Source: CAKKQX01 sp963734595 (GTDB taxonomy: Bacteria > Pseudomonadota > Gammaproteobacteria > Burkholderiales > SG8-41). From it: a stretch of DNA of 64,000 bases. Shown here piece after piece: positions 19,209 to 29,019 of this stretch. The stretch lies in contig CAVTHV010000037.1 in NCBI GenBank assembly GCA_963734595.1, positions 434,001 to 498,000 on the forward strand, in the 5' to 3' direction. The notes under the pieces were generated by a model that worked only from the letters and a program-made list of their open reading frames with translations, searched no databases and was not told the DNA's origin. The position numbers and the translations under genes were made by a program. Position 1 is the stretch's first letter. Each line of letters opens with the position of its first letter.

Positions 19209-19997
19209 ATGAAAAGCCAAGAGATTTCCGGCTTCCGCAGTTCAGCCTGCGCTTCGTCCACGTCTGGCGCCGCAACCGGCTGGTATGGCGCAAGCTCGCG
19301 ATTCCGTCGATGCTCGGCAACCTCGCCGATCCGATGATCTACATGCTGGGCCTGGGCTACGGCCTCGGCTCCATGCTGCCCGCGGTCGGCGGCATGCCGT
19401 ACATCGCCTTTCTCGCCGCCGGCATCGTGTGCTCGAGCACCATGATGAGCGCCTCGTTCGAGGCGATGTACTCGGGGTTCTCGCGCATGCACGTGCAGAA
19501 GACCTGGGAAGCGATCATGCACGCGCCGCTGACGCTCGACGACGTGCTGCTCGGCGAGGCGGTATGGGCGGCGAGCAAGAGCTTTCTTTCCGGCATGGCG
19601 GTGCTGCTGGTGGCGCTGGCGCTCGGCTTCACGCATTCGCTCGCTCGCGCTGTGGGTGATCCCGGTGGTGTTCCTGACCGGCCTGGTGTTCGCCGGCATG
19701 GGGCTGATCATGACCGCGCTCTCGCCGAGCTACGACTTCTTCATGTATTACTTCACGCTGGCGATCACGCCGATGATGCTGCTGAGCGGCGTGTTCTTCC
19801 CCGTCGCGCAGCTGCCGCCGGCGGTGCAGGAGGTGACCGTGGTGCTGCCGCTGACCCACGCGGTTGCGCTGGTGCGGCCGCTGATGGGCGGCACGCTGCC
19901 CGATGATCCCCTGCTGCATCTTGCGGTGCTGGCGCTCTATGCCGCCGCGGCTTTCTGCATCGCGCTGGTGCTGATGCGCCGGCGCCTGCTCAAATAG
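19209..19997 (+). CDS. ABC exporter permease (NodJ-like), frameshifted
   Basis: An ABC-2 type permease of about 262 residues and six hydrophobic helices, partner of the NodI-like ATPase. Motifs are FSLRFVHVWRRNRLVWRK, NLADPMIYMLGLGYGLG and LLSGVFFPVAQLPP. The frame changes by +1 near 19638-19652, at a duplicated CTCG (THSL to ALWVIPVVFLTG). The N-terminus is also disturbed. The frame holding FSLRFV has no ATG/GTG, whereas an ATG at 19209 lies in a different frame and needs one missing base near 19225-19240. The start is therefore tentative. Confidence 0.75.
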
Positions 19998-20008
19998 CGG
20001 GCTCTCCC

Positions 20009-22558
20009 ATGACCCCCGTTGAACACGGGACAGCGCTGGTGGTCGCAGCCGCTGGATGCCGTGTTCGCGGAGCTCGCGAGCAGCGCCGGCGGGCTTGCCG
20101 AAGCGGAAGCCGCTGCGCGCCTCGAGCGCTTCGGGCCGAACCGGTTCCGGGACCGGCCGGTCCAGCCGCTGGTGCTGCAGTTCCTGAAGCGCTTCAGGAA
20201 CCCGCTCGTGATCGTGCTGCTCGTCGCAAGCGCGATCGCCGCGATCACCGGCGACGTCGCGAGCTTCGTGATCATCAGCGTCGTGGTCCTGATCAGCGTC
20301 ACGCTCGACTTCGTGCAGGAACACCGCGCGAGCCAGGCGGCCGAGCAGCTGCGCCAGGCGGTCGCGGTGCGGGCCACCGTGATTCGCGACGGCGGCCGCC
20401 GGGAAGTCCTCGTCGGCAGCCTCGTGCCGGGCGACGTGGTGCAGCTCGTGGCCGGCGACCATCGTGCCGGCCGACGGCCGCGTCATCGAGGCGCGGGACT
20501 TCTTCGTCAACCAGGCGCTGCTCACCGGCGAATCGTTCCCGGTGGAGAAGCGCGCGTCGGAATCAGCCGTCGCGGAGGACGGCGCGCTCGCCGCGGGCAA
20601 CACCGTATTCATGGGCACCTCGGTGATCTCCGGCACCGCGAACGTTCTGGTATGCCGCACCGGCGCGCGCACCGAGGTCGCCAGCATCGCCGCATCGCTC
20701 ACGCGCGAGCCGCCGCCGACCAGCTTCGAGATCGGCACGCGGCGCTTCGGCCTGCTGATCATGCGCCTCACGGTGTTCATGGTGCTGTTCGTGCTGCTGG
20801 TCAACACGCTGTTCGGGCGGCCGCTGCTCGAATCCTTCCTGTTCGCCGTCGCGCTGGCGGTCGGCCTCACGCCGGAGCTGCTGCCGATGGTGGTCATCGG
20901 TCACGCTCGCCCGCGGCGCGCTGCGCATGGCGCACCGGGGCGTGATCGTGAAGCACCTCGCCGCGATCCAGAACCTCGGCAGCATGGACGTGCTGTGCAC
21001 CGACAAGACCGGCACGCTGACCGAGGCGCGCATCCGGCTCGAACAGCATATCGATGCAGCGGGGCGCGACAGCGCGCGGGTGCTCGAGCTCGCCTATCTC
21101 AACAGTTATTTCGAGACCGGCCTCAAGAGCCCGCTCGACGACGCGATACTCGCGCACGGCGAGGTCGACGTGGGCGGCTGGCGCAAGATCGACGAAGTGC
21201 CGTTCGATTTCGAGCGGCGCCGCGTGTCGGTGCTGGTGGAAAAGGACGGCCGGCGCCTGCTGGTGGTCAAGGGCGCGCCCGAGGACATCCTGCGGCTCTC
21301 GGTCCGCTATGAAGACGGCGGACCCGCACGCTCTCGCCGGGATCGACGATGCGGCGCGGGAAAACATCGAAACGCCGCTACGACGCGCTGGGCCACGACG
21401 GCTTCCGCGCGCTCGGGATCGCCTGGCGCGAGACCGCGCCCGATCATGCGCACGCCGTGGTCGACGACGAGACCGAGCTGGTGTTCGCCGGGTTCGCCGC
21501 CTTTCTCGATCCGCCCAAGGCAAGCGCGGCAGCCGCGCTGCAGGCGCTCGCCGCAAGCGGCGTGGCGGTGAAAAGTCGTCACCGGTGACAACGAGCGCGT
21601 GACGGAATACATCTGCAGCCGGCTCGGCGTCCCGGTTGCCGGAATCATCACCGGCAGCGAAATCGCGCGGCTCGACGACGTGTCGCTCGCCGCGCGCGTC
21701 GAAAAGGCCAACCTGTTCTGCCGCATCAACCCGGCACAGAAAAACCGCATCATTCTCGCCCTCAAATCGCGCGGCCACGTCGTCGGCTACCTCGGCGACG
21801 GCATCAACGACGCGCCTTCGCTGCACACCGCGGACGTCGGACTGTCCGTCGACGGCGCGGTCGACATCGCCCGCGAAGCCGCCGACATGATCCTGCTCGA
21901 ACACGACCTCAAGGTGCTGCACGACGGCGTGATGGAGGGGCGCCGCACGTTCGGCAACATCATGAAGTACATCATGATGGGCACGAGCTCCAACTTCGGC
22001 AACATGTTCAGCATGGCCGGCGCCTCGATGCTGCTGCCGTTCCTGCCGATGACGCCGGCGCAGATCCTGCTCAACAACATGCTCTACGACATCTCGGAAG
22101 TGCCGATCCCGCTCGACCGCGTCGACGACGCCGAGACCCGGGCGCCGCGGCGTCTGGACATGGACTTCATCCGCAATTTCATGCTGGTGATGGGGCCGGT
22201 GAGCTCGCTGTTCGATCTGCTGACCTTCTATCTGCTGATCGCCGTGCTGAACGCGAACGAAGCGCTGTTCCGCACCGGCTGGTTCATCGAATCGCTGGCG
22301 ACGCAGGTGCTGGTGATTTTCGTCATCCGCACCCGGGGCAATCCGCTCACGAGCCGGCCCCATCCGGCGCTCGCGCTCGTTTCGCTGGCGGTGGCCGCGC
22401 TGGCGGTGGGCCTGCCGTTCACGCCGGTCGGGCGCTTCTTCGGCTTCGTGCCGCCGCCGGCCGAGTTCTTCTACCTGCTGGCTGCGCTCGTGATTTCCTA
22501 TCTGATTGTCGCGCAGGCGGTTAAAATCGCGTTCTACCGGCATTTCGACCGGCGCTGA
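20009..22558 (+). CDS. mgtA: Magnesium-type P-type ATPase (MgtA-like), multiply frameshifted
   Basis: A P3B-type ATPase importing Mg2+. The assembled protein has FGPNRFRDRP (cation N-domain), TGES (near nt 20525), the phosphorylation site DKTGTLT (near nt 21001) and GDGINDAP (near nt 21796), with about ten transmembrane helices. At least six one-base shifts, all +1, break it. They lie at the C-run 20012-20016 just after the ATG, near 20460, 20897, 21318, 21368 and in the A-run 21571-21575. Every catalytic motif is intact in one frame or another, which points to inserted bases in the assembly. No Mg riboswitch is visible; the gene starts 12 bases after the permease stop. Confidence 0.82.
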
Positions 22559-22569
22559 AGGACACCGGC

Positions 22570-22986
22570 ATGTTGTGGGTCAAGGCAATTCATATCATTT
22601 TCATGGTCACCTGGTTCGCGGGGCTGTTTTACCTGCCGCGGCTGTTCGTCTATCACGCGATGAGCGAGGACGGCGCGAGCCGCGAGCGGTTCAAGGTGAT
22701 GGAACGCAAGCTCTACTACGGCATCATGACGCCGGGCGCGGTGATCACCATCGTGTTCGGCGTGTGGCTGTGGCTCGGCTGGTTCGGCAGCGCCGGCGGC
22801 TGGCTGCACGCCAAGCTCGCGCTGGTCCTGGTGCTGATCGGCTACCACCTGTGGTGCGGCAGGCTGCTCGCGGACTTCAAACACGACCGCAACACGAAAA
22901 GCCATGTCTGGTACCGCTGGTTCAACGAATTTCCCGTCGTCATTCTGATCGCGGTTGTCATCCTCGTCGTCGTCAAACCGTTTTAG
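22570..22986 (+). CDS. hemJ: Protoporphyrinogen oxidase HemJ
   Basis: A 138-residue inner-membrane protein with four helices, matching HemJ (CopD-like family), which oxidises protoporphyrinogen IX in haem synthesis. The family signature is at the N-terminus, KAIHIIFMVTWFAGLFYLPRLFVYH, where the early histidine binds haem, and later LVLVLIGYHLWCGRLL. Length fits. It starts 11 bases after the P-ATPase stop. A HIRAN-domain gene follows 5 bases downstream, so a small operon is likely. Confidence 0.88.
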   Translation: MLWVKAIHIIFMVTWFAGLFYLPRLFVYHAMSEDGASRERFKVMERKLYYGIMTPGAVITIVFGVWLWLGWFGSAGGWLHAKLALVLVLIGYHLWCGRLLADFKHDRNTKSHVWYRWFNEFPVVILIAVVILVVVKPF

Positions 22987-22991
22987 CATGC

Positions 22992-23378
22992 ATGCTCAGA
23001 CGATTGTTCATAGCCGCGGCACTGGCGGGCGTAGTTCATTTACCTGCGACAGCGCAGACGCCGGAACTCCGCGCCAGCATCCTGGTGCAAAGCTCGCCGC
23101 TCGCCGGTTTCCGCTATTACGACGCCGGCGCGCTGTGGGACGAGATGAAGGTCGGCGATGCGCTGGAGCTGGTGCGCGAGCCCGACAATCCGCATGATGC
23201 CAACGCCGTGCGCGTCGAGTGGCGCGGCTACCAGCTCGGCTATGTGCCGCGCCGCGAGAATGCCGATGTCGCGCGGCAAATCGACCGCGGCAGCCGGGTC
23301 AAGGCGCGCATCAGCAGGCTGCAGATGAGCCGCAGCCCGTCGAAACGCATCGAATTCGAAGTCTATGTCGATCTGTGA
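22992..23378 (+). CDS. HIRAN domain protein, exported
   Basis: A 128-residue protein with a signal peptide (MLRRLFIAAALAGVVHLPATAQ) followed by one HIRAN domain: PLAGFRYYDAGALWDEMKVGDALELVREPDNPHDANAVRV and YQLGYVPRRENADVARQI. HIRAN modules in other proteins bind damaged or 3'-ended DNA; a secreted single-domain form has no known role. I chose the second ATG (22992). It lies directly after hemJ. Confidence 0.82.
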   Translation: MLRRLFIAAALAGVVHLPATAQTPELRASILVQSSPLAGFRYYDAGALWDEMKVGDALELVREPDNPHDANAVRVEWRGYQLGYVPRRENADVARQIDRGSRVKARISRLQMSRSPSKRIEFEVYVDL

Positions 23379-23411
23379 TCGCTGATAAACGCCAAAACCC
23401 AAATGCAGATA

Positions 23412-23509
23412 GCCACAGAGAGCACAGAGGTCACAGAGAAAATGCAAAATGCAAGGCCAACCAGGTTCGTGGGGTTTCCATCCTCTGTGTTCTCTGTGCT
23501 CTCTGTGGC
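23412..23509. repeat. Inverted array of CTCTGTGNT nonamers
   Basis: The left arm 23412-23438 (GCCACAGAGAGCACAGAGG...) and the right arm 23482-23509 (...CTCTGTGCTCTCTGTGGC) are near-perfect reverse complements with a loop of about 43 bases. The units are 9 bases long. The same unit forms the array at 25701-25799. Confidence 0.8.
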
Positions 23510-23548
23510 AAAGAATTTTGCTGTTGCCGTTGATTTAGGCTATCGCTG

Positions 23549-24703
23549 ATGGAACATTTTTTCGCCACCTGCCCGCGCGGACTCGAAGCCGCCCTCGCCG
23601 CGGAACTGTCCGCGCTCGCGGCGCATGAAGTCAAAGCGGTCGACGGCGGCGTGCAGTTCTCCGGCCCGTTCGAGCTGTGCTACAAGGTCAATCTCGAAAG
23701 CCGCATCGCGAGCCGCGTGCTGTGGAAGGTCGGGCACGCGCGCTACCGCAACGAGCAGGACATCTACGACGCGGCGCGCGCGCTGCCGTGGCGCGACTTC
23801 TTCGGGCCCGAACGCACGATCCGCGTCAACGTCGCGGCGATCCGCAGCCCGCTGAAAAGCCTCGATTACGCGACGCTCAGGATCAAGGACGCGGCGTGCG
23901 ATGCGTTCCGCGCCGCGACCGGACAGCGGCCCGACGTCGACACGCGCAACCCCGACGTGCGCATCCACGCGTTCCTGACCGCGGCCGAATTCACGCTCTA
24001 CCTCGACACTTCGGGCGACGCGCTGTTCAAGCGCGGCTACCGCACCGCCGCGAGCGAAGCGCCGCTGCGGGAAAACCTCGCCGCCGGCATCCTTAGGCTC
24101 AGCGGCTGGCAGCCGGAGATGCCGCTGCTCGATCCGATGTGCGGCGGCGGCACGTTTCTCACCGAAGCCGGAATGATCGCGCTCGACATCGCGCCCGGCG
24201 CGAACCGCAGCTTCGGTTTCGAAAAACTCAACCGCTGCGACAAGAAGGCCTGGCAGGCGCTGCGCGAACGCGCGCAAGCCAGAAGGAAAACATCAACAAA
24301 AACAACGATCTATGGTAGCGACCGCTATGGCGACGCATTGAAACTCGCGCGCGCCAACCTCGCCGCGATCGGGCTCGAAGACATCGTCAGCCTCAAGCAG
24401 GCGAACGTGCTGGAAATGCCGCCGCCGGCCGAGTCCGGCATCATCGTCACCAACCCGCCCTACGGCGTGCGCATGGAGGAGCTGGAAGACCTCGCGCAGT
24501 TTTATCCGCAGCTCGGCGATGCGCTGAAGAAAAAATACAGCGGCTGGACCGCTTACATTCTCTCCGCCGACATGCGCCTGCCCAAGCTGATCCGCCTGAA
24601 CGCGTCGAAACGCACGCCGCTGTTCAACGGCGCGCTCGAATGCCGGCTGTTCGAATTCAAGCTGGTGGCGGGCAGCATGCGCAAACCCAAGGATAGCGGT
24701 TGA
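23549..24703 (+). CDS. THUMP-domain class I SAM-dependent RNA methyltransferase (RlmL/RlmKL N-terminal type)
   Basis: A 384-residue RNA methyltransferase. An N-terminal ferredoxin-like/THUMP region (about residues 1-150) begins FFATCPRGLEAALAAEL. The Rossmann methyltransferase domain has LLDPMCGGGTFLTEA (SAM motif, about 192-206) and the NPPYG catalytic motif in IIVTNPPYGVRMEE. This pattern matches the m2G2445-forming half of RlmL. The second RlmK domain is absent, as is usual in short homologues. It is followed by an oppositely oriented gene. Confidence 0.85.
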   Translation: MEHFFATCPRGLEAALAAELSALAAHEVKAVDGGVQFSGPFELCYKVNLESRIASRVLWKVGHARYRNEQDIYDAARALPWRDFFGPERTIRVNVAAIRSPLKSLDYATLRIKDAACDAFRAATGQRPDVDTRNPDVRIHAFLTAAEFTLYLDTSGDALFKRGYRTAASEAPLRENLAAGILRLSGWQPEMPLLDPMCGGGTFLTEAGMIALDIAPGANRSFGFEKLNRCDKKAWQALRERAQARRKTSTKTTIYGSDRYGDALKLARANLAAIGLEDIVSLKQANVLEMPPPAESGIIVTNPPYGVRMEELEDLAQFYPQLGDALKKKYSGWTAYILSADMRLPKLIRLNASKRTPLFNGALECRLFEFKLVAGSMRKPKDSG

Positions 24704-24751
24704 CGGACCAGCCGCGTCGCGCCGCTTTGTGGCGGCGGCGCGGGTGCCATC

Positions 24752-25651
24752 CTATTGTGCCGGCGCCTCGATCGGTCGGCTGCGATACGGATAGTTTTTC
24801 AGGCGCGTGTCGGTGCGTTCATGCGTCGTGGCAACGGTCCTGGCAGGATCGATCCACTCGGCCCACTTGAAATTCTCGATGACTTTCGCCTGATAACTTT
24901 CGTCCAGCGGGTGGTCGAGGATATCGTTGACATGCACCCACTGCTGGTAGCGCATCAGGTCGACCTGGTACGGCGTCGGGTTCCCGCCCGCCTTTTTCAC
25001 GACGGCCTTCAGCGCCTCGACGTCTTTCATGGTGACCTTGGGCGTCCAGGCAATCTTGCCGGGCAGCATGACCGGCTCCCCGGGAATGTTGTTGATGCCT
25101 TCTTTCCACGTGGCGAGCACGGCGACTTTCGTGTCTTCCCGGTAGAGGACGATGGCATGGCTGTAGCGCTTGTCCTTGAAGAAGCCCAGGTTGCCGTACT
25201 GCAGGCGCGCGCCGGTGAGGAATGCGACCGCGTCCGACCAGCAGGGTGACTCGCCGGCGATGCCCCAGAGCACGCTGCGATCGATGATGCCGTCGGGAAA
25301 CAGGATTTTGAACGCCACCCACGCCGCGTTCGCCGCGTGCGTCGTGCCCTCGCAGTCGTGGCCATGAAACCGCACGAGGTCTTTCAGCGTGACCGGATAC
25401 GTGTAGGGATAATAGCGGCCCTGCGTGCCCTGGGTGGCCAACATCTCGAATACGGGCGCATGCGGCTTGGCCACCATCGATGCATACCAGGTCGGATTGC
25501 GGTCCGGCGCTTCCACGCCCGTCTCGATGAAAATCGTCTCGCCCTCCTTGTAGGTGGGCTCTGCGGCAGCGGCGACACCGGCGGCGAGCAGCAGGAACAT
25601 GCCGCATAGATAAATGACGGGGCGGAAGAACCTCTGTTTGATATTCATCAT
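24752..25651 (-). CDS. FmdE-like periplasmic protein
   Basis: A 299-residue exported protein: a signal peptide of about 30 residues (LCGMFLLLAAGVAAAAEP) and an FmdE-type domain. The FmdE hallmark is HGHDCEGTTHAANAAWVAF (about residues 95-113), whose His and Cys residues can bind metal, with CWSDAVAFLTGARLQYGNLGF after it. FmdE is named from formylmethanofuran dehydrogenase operons. Solitary exported versions occur in proteobacteria and have no assigned role; no other formylmethanofuran gene is nearby. GGAGAAG precedes the double ATG. Confidence 0.7.
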   Translation of the reverse strand: MMNIKQRFFRPVIYLCGMFLLLAAGVAAAAEPTYKEGETIFIETGVEAPDRNPTWYASMVAKPHAPVFEMLATQGTQGRYYPYTYPVTLKDLVRFHGHDCEGTTHAANAAWVAFKILFPDGIIDRSVLWGIAGESPCWSDAVAFLTGARLQYGNLGFFKDKRYSHAIVLYREDTKVAVLATWKEGINNIPGEPVMLPGKIAWTPKVTMKDVEALKAVVKKAGGNPTPYQVDLMRYQQWVHVNDILDHPLDESYQAKVIENFKWAEWIDPARTVATTHERTDTRLKNYPYRSRPIEAPAQ

Positions 25652-25700
25652 CGCTTCTCCATGTACTAAGAGCGCGTTTCAAAAAGACCAAGACAGACGA

Positions 25701-25799
25701 GCCACAGAGAGAATCAAAAGAAGTTATTTAAAACAACAGGGAATGAATCATGTCTCGTTATCGGTTTTTCCTCTGTGTTCTCTGTGCTCTCTGCGGCTA
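25701..25799. repeat. Inverted array of CTCTGTGNT nonamers, second copy
   Basis: The left arm is short (GCCACAGAGAGAA, 25701-25713). The right arm 25770-25799 has three CTCTGTGNT units ending CTGCGGCT. It belongs to the same family as 23412-23509, 2.3 kb away. It lies between the FmdE-like gene and the end of the PrpD gene, in a 190-base gap that holds no other recognisable feature. Confidence 0.7.
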
Positions 25800-25841
25800 A
25801 TTTATTTTGTTACGGGCTCTAATGCAGCCGAATCCCTGACG

Positions 25842-27217
25842 CTAATGCCCCTCGCGCGCGAGGAACGGCCGCAGCTCGCGCACGTCGTCCAGCTTTTCCA
25901 GGGCGTTCACCCGCCGGATGATCGCCTTCCGTCTGCTCGGCGCCGAGCACCGGCGCCATCAGCGAGCCGCGCCTTTGCGTTCACGCTCTCCGTGTCCATC
26001 GGATTTTCCTTCGTGCCCGGGGCGTGGCGCGTGAAGTGGCTGACGGTGCGGCCGTCCTCGAGCGTCACTTCCACGCGGCCGCTGCGCGGCGCGGCGGGAT
26101 CCATGAGCGATCTCGATCGGCGATGAGCTGCACGCGCTCTTTCGCGGCGCGCACTTTCGGGTCCTTCATCCGCTCGTAGGAATGGCTGTCCTCGAACGAG
26201 ACGGTGCCCTCCACCAGCGCCACCGCGATGATGTGCTGGCAGTTGACGTCCGGCATGGCGCGGTCGTTGACGATGCGGGCGCCGTCCTCCGGCAGTCTCA
26301 CGACGATGCTCTCGACGTTGTCGACGCTCAGCCCGTGCTCGCGATGGAGCCTGCAGGAACGCGTCCAGCGGCGCCTGGATCGGATAGCCGACGGAGAACG
26401 GCTTGATCGCGGTTTCGGTGACGAAGTAGCGGCTGCCCAGTCCCGCCACCATTTCCTCCGGTTTCGGGTCGGTGGACAGAGCGATGAGCACATTGTGCTC
26501 GCCATCGAGCACGTCCCACACGCCGGTGAATCCCATCTGCGCCATGATCGCCGCGGTGACGCCGTTGCGCGCGCCCATGCCGGAGAAGTCGAAGGCCTTT
26601 TCGACGTGCTCGGCATCGCGGACCCAGCTCCAGATGCCCGATACCTGCTGGGCCGCGTACGAAAGCGCGTGGCGCATCCCCTTTTCGTCGAGCCGCGCCA
26701 GCGCGGCCGCGGCCCCCACGCTGCCCATGGTGGAACTGGTGCCCTCGGCGCTGCGGTGAGTCGCGCGCACCAGGTCCGCGCCGAGCGCCAGCAGAAAGCG
26801 GCAGCAAAGGTCGTAGCCGAGCGTGACCGCGTTGAGCAGCTCCGTTCCCGAACTGCCTTCGCGCTCGGCCATCGCGAGCGCCGCGGGCACGACGGAGCAG
26901 CCGGGATGGGCCTTGGTCGCCGGATGGAAGTCATCGGTCTCGTCGGCGTGCGCGAACATCGCGTTGGCCAGCGCGGCGTTGATGGCCGTGGTCCTGATGT
27001 CGGTGGTGACGACGGTCGCTTCCGCGACCCCGCCCTGCGCCCGCGCGTACTTGATCGCCATTTCGCCGGGCTTGAGATGCGATCCCGACACCATCGCGGC
27101 GAGCGAGTCCAGGATGCGATGCCTGGCGTCCCGCGCCACGTCCGGCGCGAGTTTCCGCTCCCGCGCCTCCACCATGTAACGCGCCAGCCGCCCGGTAACA
27201 TCAGTCGCAGACATCAT
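25842..27217 (-). CDS. MmgE/PrpD family protein (2-methylcitrate dehydratase-like), multiply frameshifted
   Basis: A member of the MmgE/PrpD fold, which covers 2-methylcitrate and cis-aconitate-type dehydratases; the substrate here is unknown. It is recognised by HRILDSLAAMVSGS, ANAMFAHADETDDFHPATKAHPGCSVVPAALA and FSVGYPIQAPLDAFL. The frame breaks near 26345 (+1), near 26115 (opposite sense), near 25960 and near 25920. Reading across them gives the expected tail NALEKLDDVRELRPFLAREGH and a stop at 25842. AAGGAG lies before the ATG. Neighbours give no pathway context, as no prpB or prpC is present. Confidence 0.78.
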
Positions 27218-27453
27218 GTTCTCCTTTTGCGTTTCGCATGTGCAGTCACTGCGATTTTAGCGGAAGCGGGCATGGACCGGACCTGGATCGGCACAATCGA
27301 TTGTCACGTTTGCCCTGTGAAAGCGCTCTCCCGGAATTGTGGACGAGGTCTATATCAGGGGAATCTGCAGTTTTTTGCACCGCTTGCTTCTGATGTAAGC
27401 TGTTGTTTTATATTCTGACCGGACGGCTATGCCTATTCTCGACGACTGCACGC

Positions 27454-28302
27454 ATGGCTGAAGGCATGGACCTGGCGCTGGGCGCCATGCTGTTCTATGG
27501 ACTCACCGACTGGGTCTACAAGCGCGCCGCCGCAAGCGGCGTGCAGGCGCATCATTTTCTGGCGCTGCAGGCCTTCTTTTTCGCGCCGGGCATATTTCTA
27601 TACGGGCTTGCGACCGGCACGCTCGCCCTGGGCACGCCCTTCGCATGGGGCATGGTGGCCGGTGTGCTGGTCTTCGTCGCCCTCTACAATTTCGCCCGCA
27701 GCCTCACGAGCGGCGCGGTCAGCATCGTTGCGCCCGTGTTCCGCCTGAGCTTTGCGATCACGGTGGCGCTCGCGGTGTGGCTCCTCGACGAGCGCCTGAC
27801 GGGTTGGAAGCTCGCAGGTCTCGCAGCGTCGCTCGTAGCGGTATGGCTGCTGCTTGCGGGCGGACCGGCGTCGGCACCGCGCGCAACGACATCGTCCGTG
27901 TTGCGTGTCCTCGTCGCGACGGTGGCGATGGGGGTCGTGAGCCTCGTCTACAAGTTCGGCGCGCTTGCCGGCGGCAGCCCCGCCACAGTTCTCACCGGCC
28001 AGGCCAGCGTGTTCCTGCCGCTGGCGACGCTGTTCGCGCTCAGGCGCGACCGCGGATTCCATCCGCCGCCCGGTGCGTGGCGCCAGTCGGCCGTGGCCGC
28101 GGTGCTGTTGCTGTTCGGGCTCGTCATGCTGGTCGCGGGCCTGGAGCGCGGCGAGGCGAGCGTGCTCGTGCCGGTCGCGCAGATGAGCTTCGTGGTCACG
28201 GCCGGGCTCGGTTTCGTCTTCCTGCGCGAGCCGCTGACGCTTCGCAAGGGTTGCGGCCTTGCTTTTGCAATCGCGGCACTCATCTGCCTCGCGCACAGCT
28301 GA
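27454..28302 (+). CDS. DMT superfamily (EamA) transporter
   Basis: A 282-residue inner-membrane protein with ten predicted helices in two EamA repeats, typical of drug/metabolite exporters. The start at 27454 (MAEGMDLALGAMLFYGLTDWVYKRA) places the first helix correctly; the longer frame to 27403 adds residues unlike the family. Markers are RLSFAITVALAVWLLDERLTGWKL at the end of repeat one and VTAGLGFVFLREPLTLRKG in repeat two. Substrate unknown. It is divergent from the PrpD gene across 236 bases without other visible features. Confidence 0.85.
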   Translation: MAEGMDLALGAMLFYGLTDWVYKRAAASGVQAHHFLALQAFFFAPGIFLYGLATGTLALGTPFAWGMVAGVLVFVALYNFARSLTSGAVSIVAPVFRLSFAITVALAVWLLDERLTGWKLAGLAASLVAVWLLLAGGPASAPRATTSSVLRVLVATVAMGVVSLVYKFGALAGGSPATVLTGQASVFLPLATLFALRRDRGFHPPPGAWRQSAVAAVLLLFGLVMLVAGLERGEASVLVPVAQMSFVVTAGLGFVFLREPLTLRKGCGLAFAIAALICLAHS

Positions 28303-28356
28303 CGGCCTCCCGCGAATCTTGTGGCCTGGTCTGGTCCGCCCCCGATATGGGAAGCC

Positions 28357-28978
28357 TCAACTCCGGGCAACGAGATCCTGCAGATTTTCCTCGCCGCCAA
28401 AGCGCCAGGGACGGAGCTCGGCGCGCGCGTACAGCTTCGATCGCGGGATCGCCTCGAACGATCGCTTCGGCAGCGGCGGTGTCCGGCGTCTCCAGCAACA
28501 TCGCCGTGCCCTCCCATGTCTCGCCGTCCGCGCCGAGCAGCGGACCGAACAGGATCACCTGCGCCGCGCGATCCGCGTGGCCCAGATAGTCGCGTTGGGC
28601 GTCGAGCAGATCCCGGCCCTGCGCGGAGGTGCCGGGCCGCGCTTCACCGATGAAGAGAAAGCGCGGGTTTTTCGGATCGCCGTCGAACTGCCACATGGTA
28701 CGGCCCAGCACGTTGTGATAGCGGCGCACCATGATGTCCTCGAACACGCCGCCCCTGGCCAGCGGGTCGTCGTGGGCGAAAACCCGCGCGGCGTCGGCGT
28801 CGGGAAGGTCGACCATGTGCATGCTGCCCGTGACCGCCTTGCCGTCGGCGGACATGGTGGGACCGCGCGCGATCATCGCGTCGATGTAACGACGCATGAA
28901 CGCCCAGTGCTCCTTCAGCAGCCCCAGCCGCGTCTTGCCGACGCCAGCCCTGTCACGGCAGTAGAAGAAGAATTGCAT
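28357..28978 (-). CDS. YciI-like protein, C-terminal frameshift
   Basis: A small dimeric alpha/beta-barrel (YciI/DGPF) protein. The first ~100 residues are the family core: FFYCRDRAGVGKTRLGLLKEHWAFMRRY, MSADGKAVTGSMHMVDLPD and ARVFAHDDPLARGGVFEDI. A second YciI-like region follows (GRDLLDAQRDYLGHADRAAQVILFGPLL). The frame moves by one base in a CGCG run near 28425. Reading on gives the expected end AELRPWRFGGEENLQDLVARS and a stop at 28357. The function is unknown; the family resembles the C-terminal domain of muconolactone isomerases. Confidence 0.72.
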
Positions 28979-29019
28979 TGCTGATCCCCAATCGAATCGG
29001 TTCGCCCGCTGCCGTCAGG

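Noticed and set aside
20009..20019. Start of the Mg-ATPase at a TTG codon (20019)
   Set aside because: An ATG ten bases upstream is in frame once one C of the CCCCC run is removed, giving MTPLNTGQRWW, which is a better start.
20009..22558. Programmed ribosomal frameshifting as the cause of multiple breaks in mgtA
   Set aside because: Six or more sites in one gene have no shared slippery motif or stop codon context, and similar breaks occur in unrelated genes throughout the window.
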